16,020 bases of DNA from positions 1-16,020 of the forward strand of contig JAJRPH010000320.1 of NCBI GenBank assembly GCA_024280875.1, read 5' to 3'. The DNA is from Deltaproteobacteria bacterium. Lineage in GTDB: Bacteria > Desulfobacterota > Desulfobacteria > Desulfobacterales > Desulfosalsimonadaceae. Shown piece by piece: positions 1 through 6,229 of this stretch. The notes under the pieces were generated by a model that saw only the letters and a program-made list of their open reading frames with translations, searched no databases and had not been told where the DNA came from. Made by a program: the position numbers and the translations under genes. How positions within the stretch are numbered: position 1 is the first letter of the stretch; each line of letters begins with the position of its first letter.

Positions 1-344
1 GAATGCTTGTGGGTATTCATAACTGCGGCCATGACCTGTATTTTGATGCACAAATTCGTTCCATGGAACCAGATGTGATCAGTTTTGCCCATCTTCCGGA
101 TGACTGCAAAGACCGTAAGGAACTTAAGGAAAAATACGGGGACCAGGTTACCCTTTTAGGGTATGTTGCGACCCCACTTCTGATTCACGGTACGCCCACT
201 GAAGTGATGGATGAATGCCGGCGTCATATTGATGACCTGGCCCCGGGGGGAGGATACGTGCTTGCACCTGGATGTGAATATCCGCCGAATATTCCCTTGA
301 CCAATGCTATTGCAATTATCAAGGCTGCTGAGAAATTTGGTTGA
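1..344 (+). CDS. Cobalamin methyltransferase, uroporphyrinogen decarboxylase (URO-D) fold, C-terminal part
   Basis: Only the last ~114 codons are present; the frame is open to the left edge, so the ATG at 3 is probably internal and the gene starts upstream. The visible part has the pattern IHNCG near its start and APGCEYPP near its end. This matches the His-x-Cys...Cys zinc site of MtaA/MtbA-like enzymes that move a methyl group between a corrinoid protein and a thiol or other acceptor; the tail (GGGYVLAPGCEYPPNIPLTN) is typical of the URO-D family. True haem-pathway URO-D is less likely because this zinc motif is characteristic of methyltransferases and the next genes are a corrinoid protein and its probable activator. 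The methyl donor cannot be read from this fragment. The gene ends in TGA and is followed by a 166-base gap before the corrinoid protein. Confidence 0.85.
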   Translation, partial: MLVGIHNCGHDLYFDAQIRSMEPDVISFAHLPDDCKDRKELKEKYGDQVTLLGYVATPLLIHGTPTEVMDECRRHIDDLAPGGGYVLAPGCEYPPNIPLTNAIAIIKAAEKFG

Positions 345-345
345 T

Positions 346-480
346 TTGTAATAATTCCGTAGAAAGTTCGTCTGCGGCGTTGCACTCGTCGTGAAAGGGC
401 TCAACGTAAAAAAATACGCCTTCGTTGCTTTCCCGACTCGCGCGCCTTGCATACTGAGCTTCCAGAGAACCCATTTATAA
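346..480. repeat. Intergenic palindromic repeat, member of same family as 1950-2075
   Basis: The gap between the methyltransferase and the corrinoid protein holds an imperfect dyad: gtctgcggcgttgc on the left answers gcgcgccttgcatac on the right, with the inner pairs gtcg/cgac and cgta/tacg. The core from gttgc at 379 to gcgcgcc ending at 446 is 68 bases. It has the same landmarks in the same order as the core at 1980-2046 (gttgc..ct, ctcaac, tacgcctt, gttgct, cgcgcc). No gene was seen here. Whether it acts as a terminator, processing site or mobile repeat is not shown by the sequence. Confidence 0.55.
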
Positions 481-510
481 ACGTTTGAAATGATAGTTAA
501 GGAGACAATC

Positions 511-1167
511 ATGAACATGACGGATATTCTTGCGGACCTTGAACAAACCGTATTGTCGAAAAATCCCGAAGAAACCGATCGGGTACTGCAGGCGGTGAAA
601 AATGAAAAGTACCCGGCAGACGAAATCTTAAATGCACTGTCGGCAGGTATTGAAAAAGCACGCCAGATGCTTAAGCAGGACAATTTTTCGATTCCGGATT
701 TTCTGCTTGCCATAGATGCCTACCGGATGGGTGTGGATTTTTTAAAAGACTATGCTTCTTCTTCTGATCCGAAAACGGCAAAAAAGGAAAAGCTACAGAT
801 CGTTATCGGGGTGGCGGAAGGAGACGTGCATGACCTGGGGAAAAATATCGTGGCTGCGGTTTTGGAAGCATCGGGCTACCGTGTGCATGATATGGGCAGA
901 AATATTTCCAACGAGGCCTTTTTGGGAAAGATTGAGGAAACGGAATCAGAGGTTCTGGCACTGTCCACCATGATGTCAACTCCCATTGATAATATGGCGG
1001 AGCTGATCCGGATGGTAAAAAAAATGTATCCCAAAACAGCCATTATAGTGGGCGGAGCACCGTTTGACGATGTTCTTGCCCGTCAGATTGGAGCGGACGG
1101 ATATGCGGAAAATGCGACCCTGGTACCCGAGGAGACTAAAAGAATCCTTTCGGGTTTTTCAAATTAA
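511..1167 (+). CDS. Corrinoid (cobalamin-binding) methyltransferase protein, MtaC/MtbC-like
   Basis: A 218-residue protein that carries the corrinoid cofactor to which methyl groups are bound in cobalamin-dependent methyl transfer; cytoplasmic. Residues ~5-90 are the helical cap domain seen before the B12 domain in MetH and MtaC-type proteins. Residues ~94-215 form the Rossmann-like B12-binding domain. The signature EGDVHDLGKN has D105, H107 and G110 of the DxHxxG motif, with H107 the lower cobalt ligand; LSTMMSTP (151-158) and VGGAPF (180-185) line the cofactor pocket in the family. The start at 511 is chosen because aaggag sits 6 bases upstream; the in-frame ATG at 490 lacks such a site. 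Flanked by its likely methyltransferase upstream and its likely reactivating protein 4 bases downstream. The methyl donor (methanol, methylamine, methoxy compound or other) cannot be read from this subunit. Confidence 0.93.
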   Translation: MNMTDILADLEQTVLSKNPEETDRVLQAVKNEKYPADEILNALSAGIEKARQMLKQDNFSIPDFLLAIDAYRMGVDFLKDYASSSDPKTAKKEKLQIVIGVAEGDVHDLGKNIVAAVLEASGYRVHDMGRNISNEAFLGKIEETESEVLALSTMMSTPIDNMAELIRMVKKMYPKTAIIVGGAPFDDVLARQIGADGYAENATLVPEETKRILSGFSN

Positions 1168-1171
1168 CTCC

Positions 1172-1879
1172 ATGCAGATGATAAATATCAGTCATAAAGA
1201 GTTTACGCTTCAAGAAGTCCCGGAAGAACTGTTTTTACAGGTGTGCAAGCAAATCGGATATTCGTATGAAACGATTTCCCGGCAGATTCATTCAAAAATT
1301 ACGGATATTATCGACAAAGGGCTTGCGGCCATGCAATCAGATTTTATTATTCGCACAACACCCATTACCGGATGGGGGAATGGGAGGATTGATACTGAAA
1401 CGGTTACAATTGACAGCAAAAAGTGGGCAAGCCTTTTGAGGAAAATGGAGTCCCCTGAATTTATATGTTGTTTTATTGTTACTCTGGGTAAACGGATCGA
1501 TGTTATCAAAGAAGGCTTTGGAGAAAAAAATCTTTTTGACCAGTTTGTCCTGGATGCATTGGGCTCGGTTTTGGTGGAAAAGGCTGCGGACAGCCTGGAA
1601 TCAAGCATAGGGATAGAATTTAAGAAAAACAGCTATGAATGCAGTCGCCGTTTTAGCCCTGGATACTGTGACTGGGAGCTTAAATCCGGACAGGCAACCC
1701 TTTGCCGGTTTCTGTCTCCGGAAAAAATCGGAGTGCAATGCATGGCATCAGGAGCCATGATTCCGATTAAATCCGTATCCGCCGTCATGGTGGGGGCAAT
1801 GCGTGTGCCGTGGAAAGTCCCCTGTTATTTTTGCAGGGAAATAAGATGTCCGTATCGACGTGAGAATAAAAGGACCTGA
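1172..1879 (+). CDS. Methionine-synthase-activation-domain-like protein (corrinoid reactivation candidate)
   Basis: A 235-residue protein resembling the AdoMet-binding activation domain of cobalamin-dependent methionine synthase (MetH), as a stand-alone protein. The key motif is RFSPGYCDW (160-168), matching the RxxPGY AdoMet loop, preceded by a helix DALGSVLVEKAAD (128-140) and followed by LSPEKIGVQ and MIPIKSVSAVMVG. In MetH this domain re-methylates oxidised cobalamin with AdoMet after reduction; the same role for the neighbouring corrinoid protein is inferred. The C-terminus has three cysteines (C218, C221, C226) in PCYFCREIRCPYR, which might bind a metal or iron-sulfur cluster. The start is uncertain: ATGs at 1172 and 1178 both fit, with no clear ribosome site, and the 4-base gap to the upstream stop suggests translational coupling. 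An upstream in-frame extension to 1064 would overlap the corrinoid gene and is not favoured. Confidence 0.8.
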   Translation: MQMINISHKEFTLQEVPEELFLQVCKQIGYSYETISRQIHSKITDIIDKGLAAMQSDFIIRTTPITGWGNGRIDTETVTIDSKKWASLLRKMESPEFICCFIVTLGKRIDVIKEGFGEKNLFDQFVLDALGSVLVEKAADSLESSIGIEFKKNSYECSRRFSPGYCDWELKSGQATLCRFLSPEKIGVQCMASGAMIPIKSVSAVMVGAMRVPWKVPCYFCREIRCPYRRENKRT

Positions 1880-2376
1880 GAGAATTTTATAAAAGATCCG
1901 GCTTCTCAGTAATCTGGTTTTACTATCCGGGAAAAAGATTTTAAAAATTGACGGCAAAGAAAAAAGCTCCAAATTCTTTGTTGCGCTACAGCCTCAGCTG
2001 CTTCAACTTACGCTAAGTATGCCTTATTGCTGAGGATTTACGCGCCTCGAATTTGGAGCTTTTTTCTTTGCCGTCTAAATTCGACTTTTTACGATTTCAT
2101 CAAAATTACTTTCCGGCCTTTTTATTTTACGCCTGTGGTCTTTGATACTTTTTTCTTTCTTTATATGAGTTCTCTGGTTTGTGATATAATATCAATCAAA
2201 GATGTGGGGTCATTATGTTGCCCTTGACTCATTGAATGATAAATTCTCTAAAATCTATAAATTTTCAATTATTTATACGCTGATTGCAGGTATCGTGAGA
2301 TTCTTCTGTAAACATTTTCGATTTACCGGAATCCAGTCTCCAAGTTTACAACAGCTGCCTAAATGAAGCAAAGTCA
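1880..2376. other. Gene-free stretch after the corrinoid operon
   Basis: No convincing gene was found between the corrinoid operon and the palindrome at 2377. The stretch contains the large inverted repeat at 1950-2075, then AT-rich DNA. A TATAAT with an upstream TG (tgatataat, 2182-2190) resembles an extended -10 box, but there is no matching -35 and no sizeable frame downstream. A 66-codon frame at 2027-2227 starts inside the palindrome and has no ribosome site or recognisable sequence. Confidence 0.5.
1950..2075. repeat. 126-base palindromic element with perfect 27-base arms
   Basis: Bases 1950-1976 and 2049-2075 are exact reverse complements over 27 bases (left arm begins gacggcaaag, right arm ends ctttgccgtc). 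Inside, gcgc/gcgc and cctcagc (1992-1998) against gctgagg (2029-2035) continue the stem. The arms contain aaaaaagctcc and ggagctttttt, so each RNA strand would carry a GC stem followed by a U run, as in a bidirectional terminator. It could end the corrinoid operon 70 bases after its last stop codon. The core at 1980-2046 is shared with the repeat at 379-446, so it is also one member of a dispersed family. Confidence 0.85.
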
Positions 2377-2535
2377 TTAACAGGTTATTGAAAACGTCAT
2401 AAGCGCAGGCCAAATACATCAAAACCATACAAGGCAAAATTCGGCGAAAAAGCAGAGTTTATATTTATAAATGAACATTTTGAGCCGAATTTTAACGCTG
2501 TATTGGCAAGCGTAATCGTTTCCAATAGCTGTTAA
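2377..2535. repeat. 159-base palindromic element overlapping a stop codon
   Basis: The ends are perfect complements, ttaacag (2377-2383) and ctgttaa (2529-2535). The outer arms continue with few mismatches (ttattgaaaacg against cgtttccaata). An inner 10-base pair, aaaattcggc (2436-2445) and gccgaatttt (2484-2493), is perfect, and the tip holds tttatatttataaa. The right end supplies the TAA stop of the minus-strand gene at 2532-3134. Its sequence differs from the 346 and 1950 repeats, so it belongs to a different family. Confidence 0.8.
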
Positions 2536-3134
2536 AAGGAATAGTCCTCCAGATCCTCCCCTTTTTTGACATATTCCGCCATATGCTGATACGCATTCGC
2601 GCTGTAGGCGATGGCGGATGCCAGACGGTTAAAGACAACATCCTCTTCATCGAGCAATACACTTGATTTTTCTAATAATTGCTGCCCCTGTTGAATTAAT
2701 TGTTCAAATTCATTGGCGATTTCTTTGCGCTTTATTTGCTTTTCCTGCTCCCTTGCAATGATCGGCTTTAACCTTTGAACGGAGTACTCTATCAAAATAT
2801 CCCGCGACGCATTACTAGTTTGACATACCTGTTCAAGTCTTGTCAGTGTTTTTCTGCTAATCACATATGTTTTATGAATCCTTTCTTTTGCATCCGGATC
2901 GATCCGTTGAATTCCATCGGCAACCGCTCTCAGGTGCTCGGCATCTTCCATGAGATGATCAAACAGGGATTTTTGACGAATACCCAATTGTGCGGCAACC
3001 ACGTTAATGGTTTGAATGGTTCGTTTGGACAGTTTAAATGTTGCACGCACCGATTGCATACCGGTCAGTTCCAAAGAAGATGCCGGAGGTAAATTCACAT
3101 CTTTATTTTTAAACTTTTTCATAACGCATCCCAT
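2532..3134 (-). CDS. Unrecognised protein with two tandem ribbon-helix-helix-like units
   Basis: Not a family I recognise by name. The 200-residue protein contains two units that look like ribbon-helix-helix DNA-binding folds (strand, helix, helix). Residues 32-64 begin TFKLSKRTIQTI and residues 89-121 begin TYVISRKTLTRL. They align without gaps at an offset of 57: five identities (T, S, T, V, L) and eight conservative matches, including the TxxxSxxT signature at each start. Residues ~125-160 are charged and probably helical or coiled-coil (EQEKQIKRKEIANEFEQLI). A single chain with two such units could fold as a pseudo-dimer. The start is unclear: ATG at 3134 (used here; AAGGA 12 bases upstream) or ATG at 3122 (giving MKKFKNKD, with GGGA 6 bases upstream). 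It is divergent from hsp20 with AT-rich inverted repeats between, which suggests a local regulator. Its TAA stop lies in the palindrome at 2377-2535. Confidence 0.75.
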   Translation of the reverse strand: MGCVMKKFKNKDVNLPPASSLELTGMQSVRATFKLSKRTIQTINVVAAQLGIRQKSLFDHLMEDAEHLRAVADGIQRIDPDAKERIHKTYVISRKTLTRLEQVCQTSNASRDILIEYSVQRLKPIIAREQEKQIKRKEIANEFEQLIQQGQQLLEKSSVLLDEEDVVFNRLASAIAYSANAYQHMAEYVKKGEDLEDYSF

Positions 3135-3153
3135 CTATTGATTTTATCCTTCT

Positions 3154-3206
3154 CATTACTTTATTTTATTATTTTTTAAAGTAATGCAATAAAAAATAAT
3201 AAAATA
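3154..3206. promoter_or_regulatory. Overlapping inverted repeats in the divergent spacer; candidate operator
   Basis: Two perfect inverted repeats overlap here. The first is cattacttta (3154-3163) with taaagtaatg (3177-3186). The second is a 17-base pair at 3162-3178 and 3190-3206 (tattttatt... and its complement) with an 11-base loop. A further aagtaatg copy lies at 3255-3262. The repeats lie between the ribbon-helix-helix gene and hsp20, ending 4 bases before a TTGACA box. Binding by the neighbouring protein is inferred; a cruciform or bent AT-rich DNA is the alternative. Confidence 0.55.
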
Positions 3207-3209
3207 CTA

Positions 3210-3237
3210 TTGACATAAAATAAATCGTCCATATTCT
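3210..3237 (+). promoter_or_regulatory. Candidate sigma-70 promoter of hsp20
   Basis: TTGACA at 3210-3215, a 16-base spacer and TATTCT at 3232-3237, about 60 bases before the hsp20 start. The -35 is perfect and the -10 matches 4 of 6. The conserved heat-shock CIRCE inverted repeat (TTAGCACTC-N9-GAGTGCTAA) was not seen. Confidence 0.5.
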
Positions 3238-3297
3238 TTATATAAACAAAACATAAGTAATGGTAAACAAATTATTAATTAAAAGGGAGGTAAAATT

Positions 3298-3741
3298 ATG
3301 GAACTAATCAGATGGACGCCCCAACGAAATGCTTGGCGGATGCATAACAGAATGAACCGTATTCTTGATGATTTTTTTGCTCCGGCACTGGGCACGAATG
3401 ACGAATTAACTGTCCGGAACTGGAATCCTTCGGCTGATGTTTATGAAGAAGACACTCATTATGTTATCAAGGCGGAGCTGCCGGGCGTTGACAAAAAAGA
3501 CATTCACGTCGACGTAGAAAACAATGTACTGATTCTTAAAGGCGAACGAACCGAAGACAAAGAATTAAAAGAAGAAAATTATTTTCGGAGAGAAATGGCC
3601 TCCGGCAAATTTCAAAGATCTTTCGCGCTTCCGGAAGGCGTGGATGCGGATAACATTAAAGCCGATTATAATGATGGCGTGATAAAAATCACCATCCCGA
3701 AACCGGAAACAAAACAACCGAAAATAATTGCCGTTCAATAA
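3298..3741 (+). CDS. Small heat-shock protein, Hsp20/alpha-crystallin family
   Basis: A 147-residue cytoplasmic ATP-independent holdase that binds unfolding proteins; a normal length for the family. Residues ~1-41 are the variable N-terminal arm (MELIRWTPQRNAW, typical of bacterial class A-like Hsp20). Residues ~42-137 are the alpha-crystallin domain, opening with NPSADVYEEDTHYVIKAELPG and closing with the family motif ADYNDGVIKITIPK. The C-terminal KIIAV fits the I-x-I/V motif that docks oligomers. The start is supported by agggaggt about 7 bases upstream. It is a single-gene unit: promoter-like sequence before it, strong terminator after it. The divergent neighbour may regulate it. Confidence 0.97.
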   Translation: MELIRWTPQRNAWRMHNRMNRILDDFFAPALGTNDELTVRNWNPSADVYEEDTHYVIKAELPGVDKKDIHVDVENNVLILKGERTEDKELKEENYFRREMASGKFQRSFALPEGVDADNIKADYNDGVIKITIPKPETKQPKIIAVQ

Positions 3742-3762
3742 TTATTCCAATTTATTAAAAAT

Positions 3763-3810
3763 AAACAGGCGGGTAGCTCATCATGTGGGCCACCCGCCTG
3801 TTTTACTTTT
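3763..3810. terminator. Bidirectional rho-independent terminator between hsp20 and the RND gene
   Basis: A perfect 12-base stem, aaacaggcgggt (3763-3774) with acccgcctgttt (3792-3803), is followed by a T-rich run on the plus strand (ttttactttttttt region) and by tttattttt on the minus strand. It sits 22 bases after the hsp20 stop and about 30 bases beyond the stop of the convergent transporter gene, so it can end both transcripts. Confidence 0.92.
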
Positions 3811-3832
3811 TTTACAAATACCGCCGAACAGA

Positions 3833-6181
3833 TTAAACGGATTTCGGTTTTACTAACAAACACGCAAGCGCCGGCAGAAGGAGCAGGGCTCCCAGCATAT
3901 TCACGAAAAACATGAAGGTCAGCAGAATCCCCATGTCTGCCTGAAATTTAAGCGGAGAGAAAATCCAGGTCCCCACCCCGATTGCCAGTGTTACCCCGGT
4001 AAACAATACACCGATGCCGGTAACACCGAGCGTCCTTCGATACGCGTCATAAAGTGGGATGCCTTCGGATAAAAAGGTGCGCATCCGGCTGAATATATAA
4101 ATGCCATAATCAACCCCGACACCAACGCCCAACGCCACGACAGGAAGTGTCGACACCTTGAGGCCGATTTCAAGCATACTCATTAAAGCATACGCCAAAA
4201 TCGAAACCAGGGCAAGGGGCAACACCACACATAACATCCCCCGAATCGACCGGAAAGTAATCAGACACAGGCCGACGATGGCAGCAAAAACATAAAAAAG
4301 TATCGGAAACTGGGAGGAGGCGACTTCTTCATTGGTTGCCGCCATCACCCCGACACTGCCGGTGGCCAGACGAAATTTAACCTTGTCCGTTCCGTATTTT
4401 TCACGGAACTGCTTTACTTCCGAAACGATCCTCTCGATGGTTTCCGCTTTATGGTCTTTCGTAAAAATCAGTACCGGCATGACACTGCCATCCGTGTTTA
4501 ATAGCCCGCTGCTGGTGGGAATATAAGCACAAGCCTGAATCATAACATCCTGGTTTCGGGGCAGTACCCGCCACATCGGACTGCCCTCATTCCAGCCGGA
4601 ATTAATTCTTTTTGCGATATCCGGCATTGACACAACGGACTGGACACCGTCCACATTTCGCATGTGCCATCCAAAACGATCAATAGCGGCCATCACCTCA
4701 TAATTAATACACCCTTCGGGAATCGTCTCCACAATAACCGCAATAATATCCACCCCAATGGAAAATCGACTGCTGATAACTTCGCTGTCAATATTATATC
4801 TGGAATTGGCTCGAAGTTCCGGCACTCCCCGGTGAAGATCGCCGATCTTGACATCCGCGGCTTTCCAGACGCCCAGGACAAGGAGCAGGACTGCTACAAG
4901 AAGGGTTACGCCGGCTGCCTTTGGTGTGGTGATTTTAGCCAGAGTATTCCATAAAGGTTGCAGCGTCTGCCGTTGCGTTTTGATGCGCTGCCGGTATTTT
5001 TCATTATAACTAAGATAAGACATGAGCACCGGGATCAATATCAGATTGGTTAGAATAATAACCGCCACACCGATACTGGCCGTAATTGCAAGTTCTTGAA
5101 TAATGCGGATTTTTATAAACAGAATGGTGACAAATCCGATCGTATCACTGAGCAGGGCAATGCTGCCCGGAACAAGCAGCCGCTGAAAACTTGTACGCGC
5201 TGCATCCATTCCATCAGCACCGGCAATAATCCTTGTTTTCGCAACACTGACCATTTGAACGCCATGGCTCACACCAATGGCAAAAATGAGAAAGGGGACG
5301 AGAATGCCCATGGGATCAATGCCGAATCCCATAGCAGTCAAGAGGCCCAACTGCCAGATCACGGCCATCAGCGATGCACCCAAAGGGATCAATGTCAGTT
5401 TGAAGGAAAGTGTATACAAATAAATCAAAATCGCGGTGATCAAAAAAGTAACCCCAAAAAACAGGACCACCCGGGCAACCCCATCGGCAATATCACCGAT
5501 CACCTTGGCAAATCCAATGATATGAATTTCATACCGGTCGTTAATATCTTTTTTATCATATTTTGCCCGGATCTCTTTTTCAAGAATATGGGCCACTTCA
5601 ACATAATCGAGCCGCTCTCCGGTGGTGGGATGGAATTCCATCAGTTGTGCGCTGATAATCGCGCCCGAAAAATCATTGGCTATCAAACGACCCAGGATAC
5701 CTGCCTTTAGAATATTTCCCCTGACACGCGCAAAGCCTTCAGGATCAGGCCTGAAATTATCAGGTATGACGTTGCCGCCGGCAATGCCGTCTTCAATCAC
5801 TTCCGTATAACGAACATTGGGCGTAAAAATTGATTTTACCAGGGCGCGATCCACGCCTGGAATAAAAAATACATCATCGGTGACATTTTTCAAAAGTTCA
5901 AAAAACTCCGGCGTAAAAATGTCTCCTTCTTTTGTCATAACGGCAATAAGAATCCGATTGGCACCGCCAAATTCCTGCCGATGCTCAACATAGGTTTTCA
6001 TATACTCGTGTTCCAGCGGAAGAAGCTTACTGAAACCGGCATCAATGTGCAGACGAGTTGATGAATAGATCATGCAAAGCGTGATAACGACAAAAAAACC
6101 GATTACCCAGATACGATTCTTAAAAACCAGACCTTCAAGTTTAGACGGAATGGAAGTATCTTTCATAATTATTGGATCCAT
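3833..6181 (-). CDS. RND superfamily transporter, HAE3/MMPL type
   Basis: A 782-residue inner-membrane protein of the RND superfamily, size and architecture like HAE3 exporters such as the hopanoid transporter HpnN or MMPL proteins. It has two repeats, each one membrane helix (residues ~28-46 and ~421-441), a large periplasmic domain, then five clustered helices. The motif FAIGVSHGVQM (~301-311) in the first half and ALGVGVGVDYGIYIFSRM (~681-698) in the second are classic; the Asp of GVDYG is the expected proton-relay residue, while the first repeat has His at the matching place. The substrate is unknown; lipid or hydrophobic acid is inferred from the family and the operon. The start at 6181 has no obvious ribosome site; an in-frame ATG at 6166 (MKDTS) is an alternative. 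It is the last gene of a four-gene operon, 48 bases after the YCF48-like gene. Confidence 0.92.
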   Translation of the reverse strand: MDPIIMKDTSIPSKLEGLVFKNRIWVIGFFVVITLCMIYSSTRLHIDAGFSKLLPLEHEYMKTYVEHRQEFGGANRILIAVMTKEGDIFTPEFFELLKNVTDDVFFIPGVDRALVKSIFTPNVRYTEVIEDGIAGGNVIPDNFRPDPEGFARVRGNILKAGILGRLIANDFSGAIISAQLMEFHPTTGERLDYVEVAHILEKEIRAKYDKKDINDRYEIHIIGFAKVIGDIADGVARVVLFFGVTFLITAILIYLYTLSFKLTLIPLGASLMAVIWQLGLLTAMGFGIDPMGILVPFLIFAIGVSHGVQMVSVAKTRIIAGADGMDAARTSFQRLLVPGSIALLSDTIGFVTILFIKIRIIQELAITASIGVAVIILTNLILIPVLMSYLSYNEKYRQRIKTQRQTLQPLWNTLAKITTPKAAGVTLLVAVLLLVLGVWKAADVKIGDLHRGVPELRANSRYNIDSEVISSRFSIGVDIIAVIVETIPEGCINYEVMAAIDRFGWHMRNVDGVQSVVSMPDIAKRINSGWNEGSPMWRVLPRNQDVMIQACAYIPTSSGLLNTDGSVMPVLIFTKDHKAETIERIVSEVKQFREKYGTDKVKFRLATGSVGVMAATNEEVASSQFPILFYVFAAIVGLCLITFRSIRGMLCVVLPLALVSILAYALMSMLEIGLKVSTLPVVALGVGVGVDYGIYIFSRMRTFLSEGIPLYDAYRRTLGVTGIGVLFTGVTLAIGVGTWIFSPLKFQADMGILLTFMFFVNMLGALLLLPALACLLVKPKSV

Positions 6182-6229
6182 TTGCGCTTGATTGATAAAT
6201 GCTGGATTGCCGGACTTATTGAGAAGTCA

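Noticed and set aside
346..480. A CRISPR or attachment site in the repeat near the corrinoid genes
   Set aside because: There is only one palindromic unit, with no regular direct repeats or spacers and no integrase or tRNA nearby.
156..713. A 185-codon open frame on the minus strand
   Set aside because: Spans the end of the methyltransferase, the palindromic gap and the start of the corrinoid gene in antisense; no recognisable protein sequence.
1064..1171. N-terminal extension of the activation-domain protein into the corrinoid gene
   Set aside because: It would overlap the upstream gene by about 100 bases out of frame; the start at 1172 or 1178 gives a family-length protein.
2027..2227. 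A 66-codon open frame on the plus strand
   Set aside because: Begins in the loop side of the palindrome at 1950-2075, has no ribosome site, and encodes a Phe-rich sequence expected from T-rich DNA.
5096..5710. A 204-codon open frame on the plus strand
   Set aside because: Antisense to the RND transporter gene; low-complexity Asn/Gln/His/Lys-rich translation typical of an antisense frame and no ribosome site.
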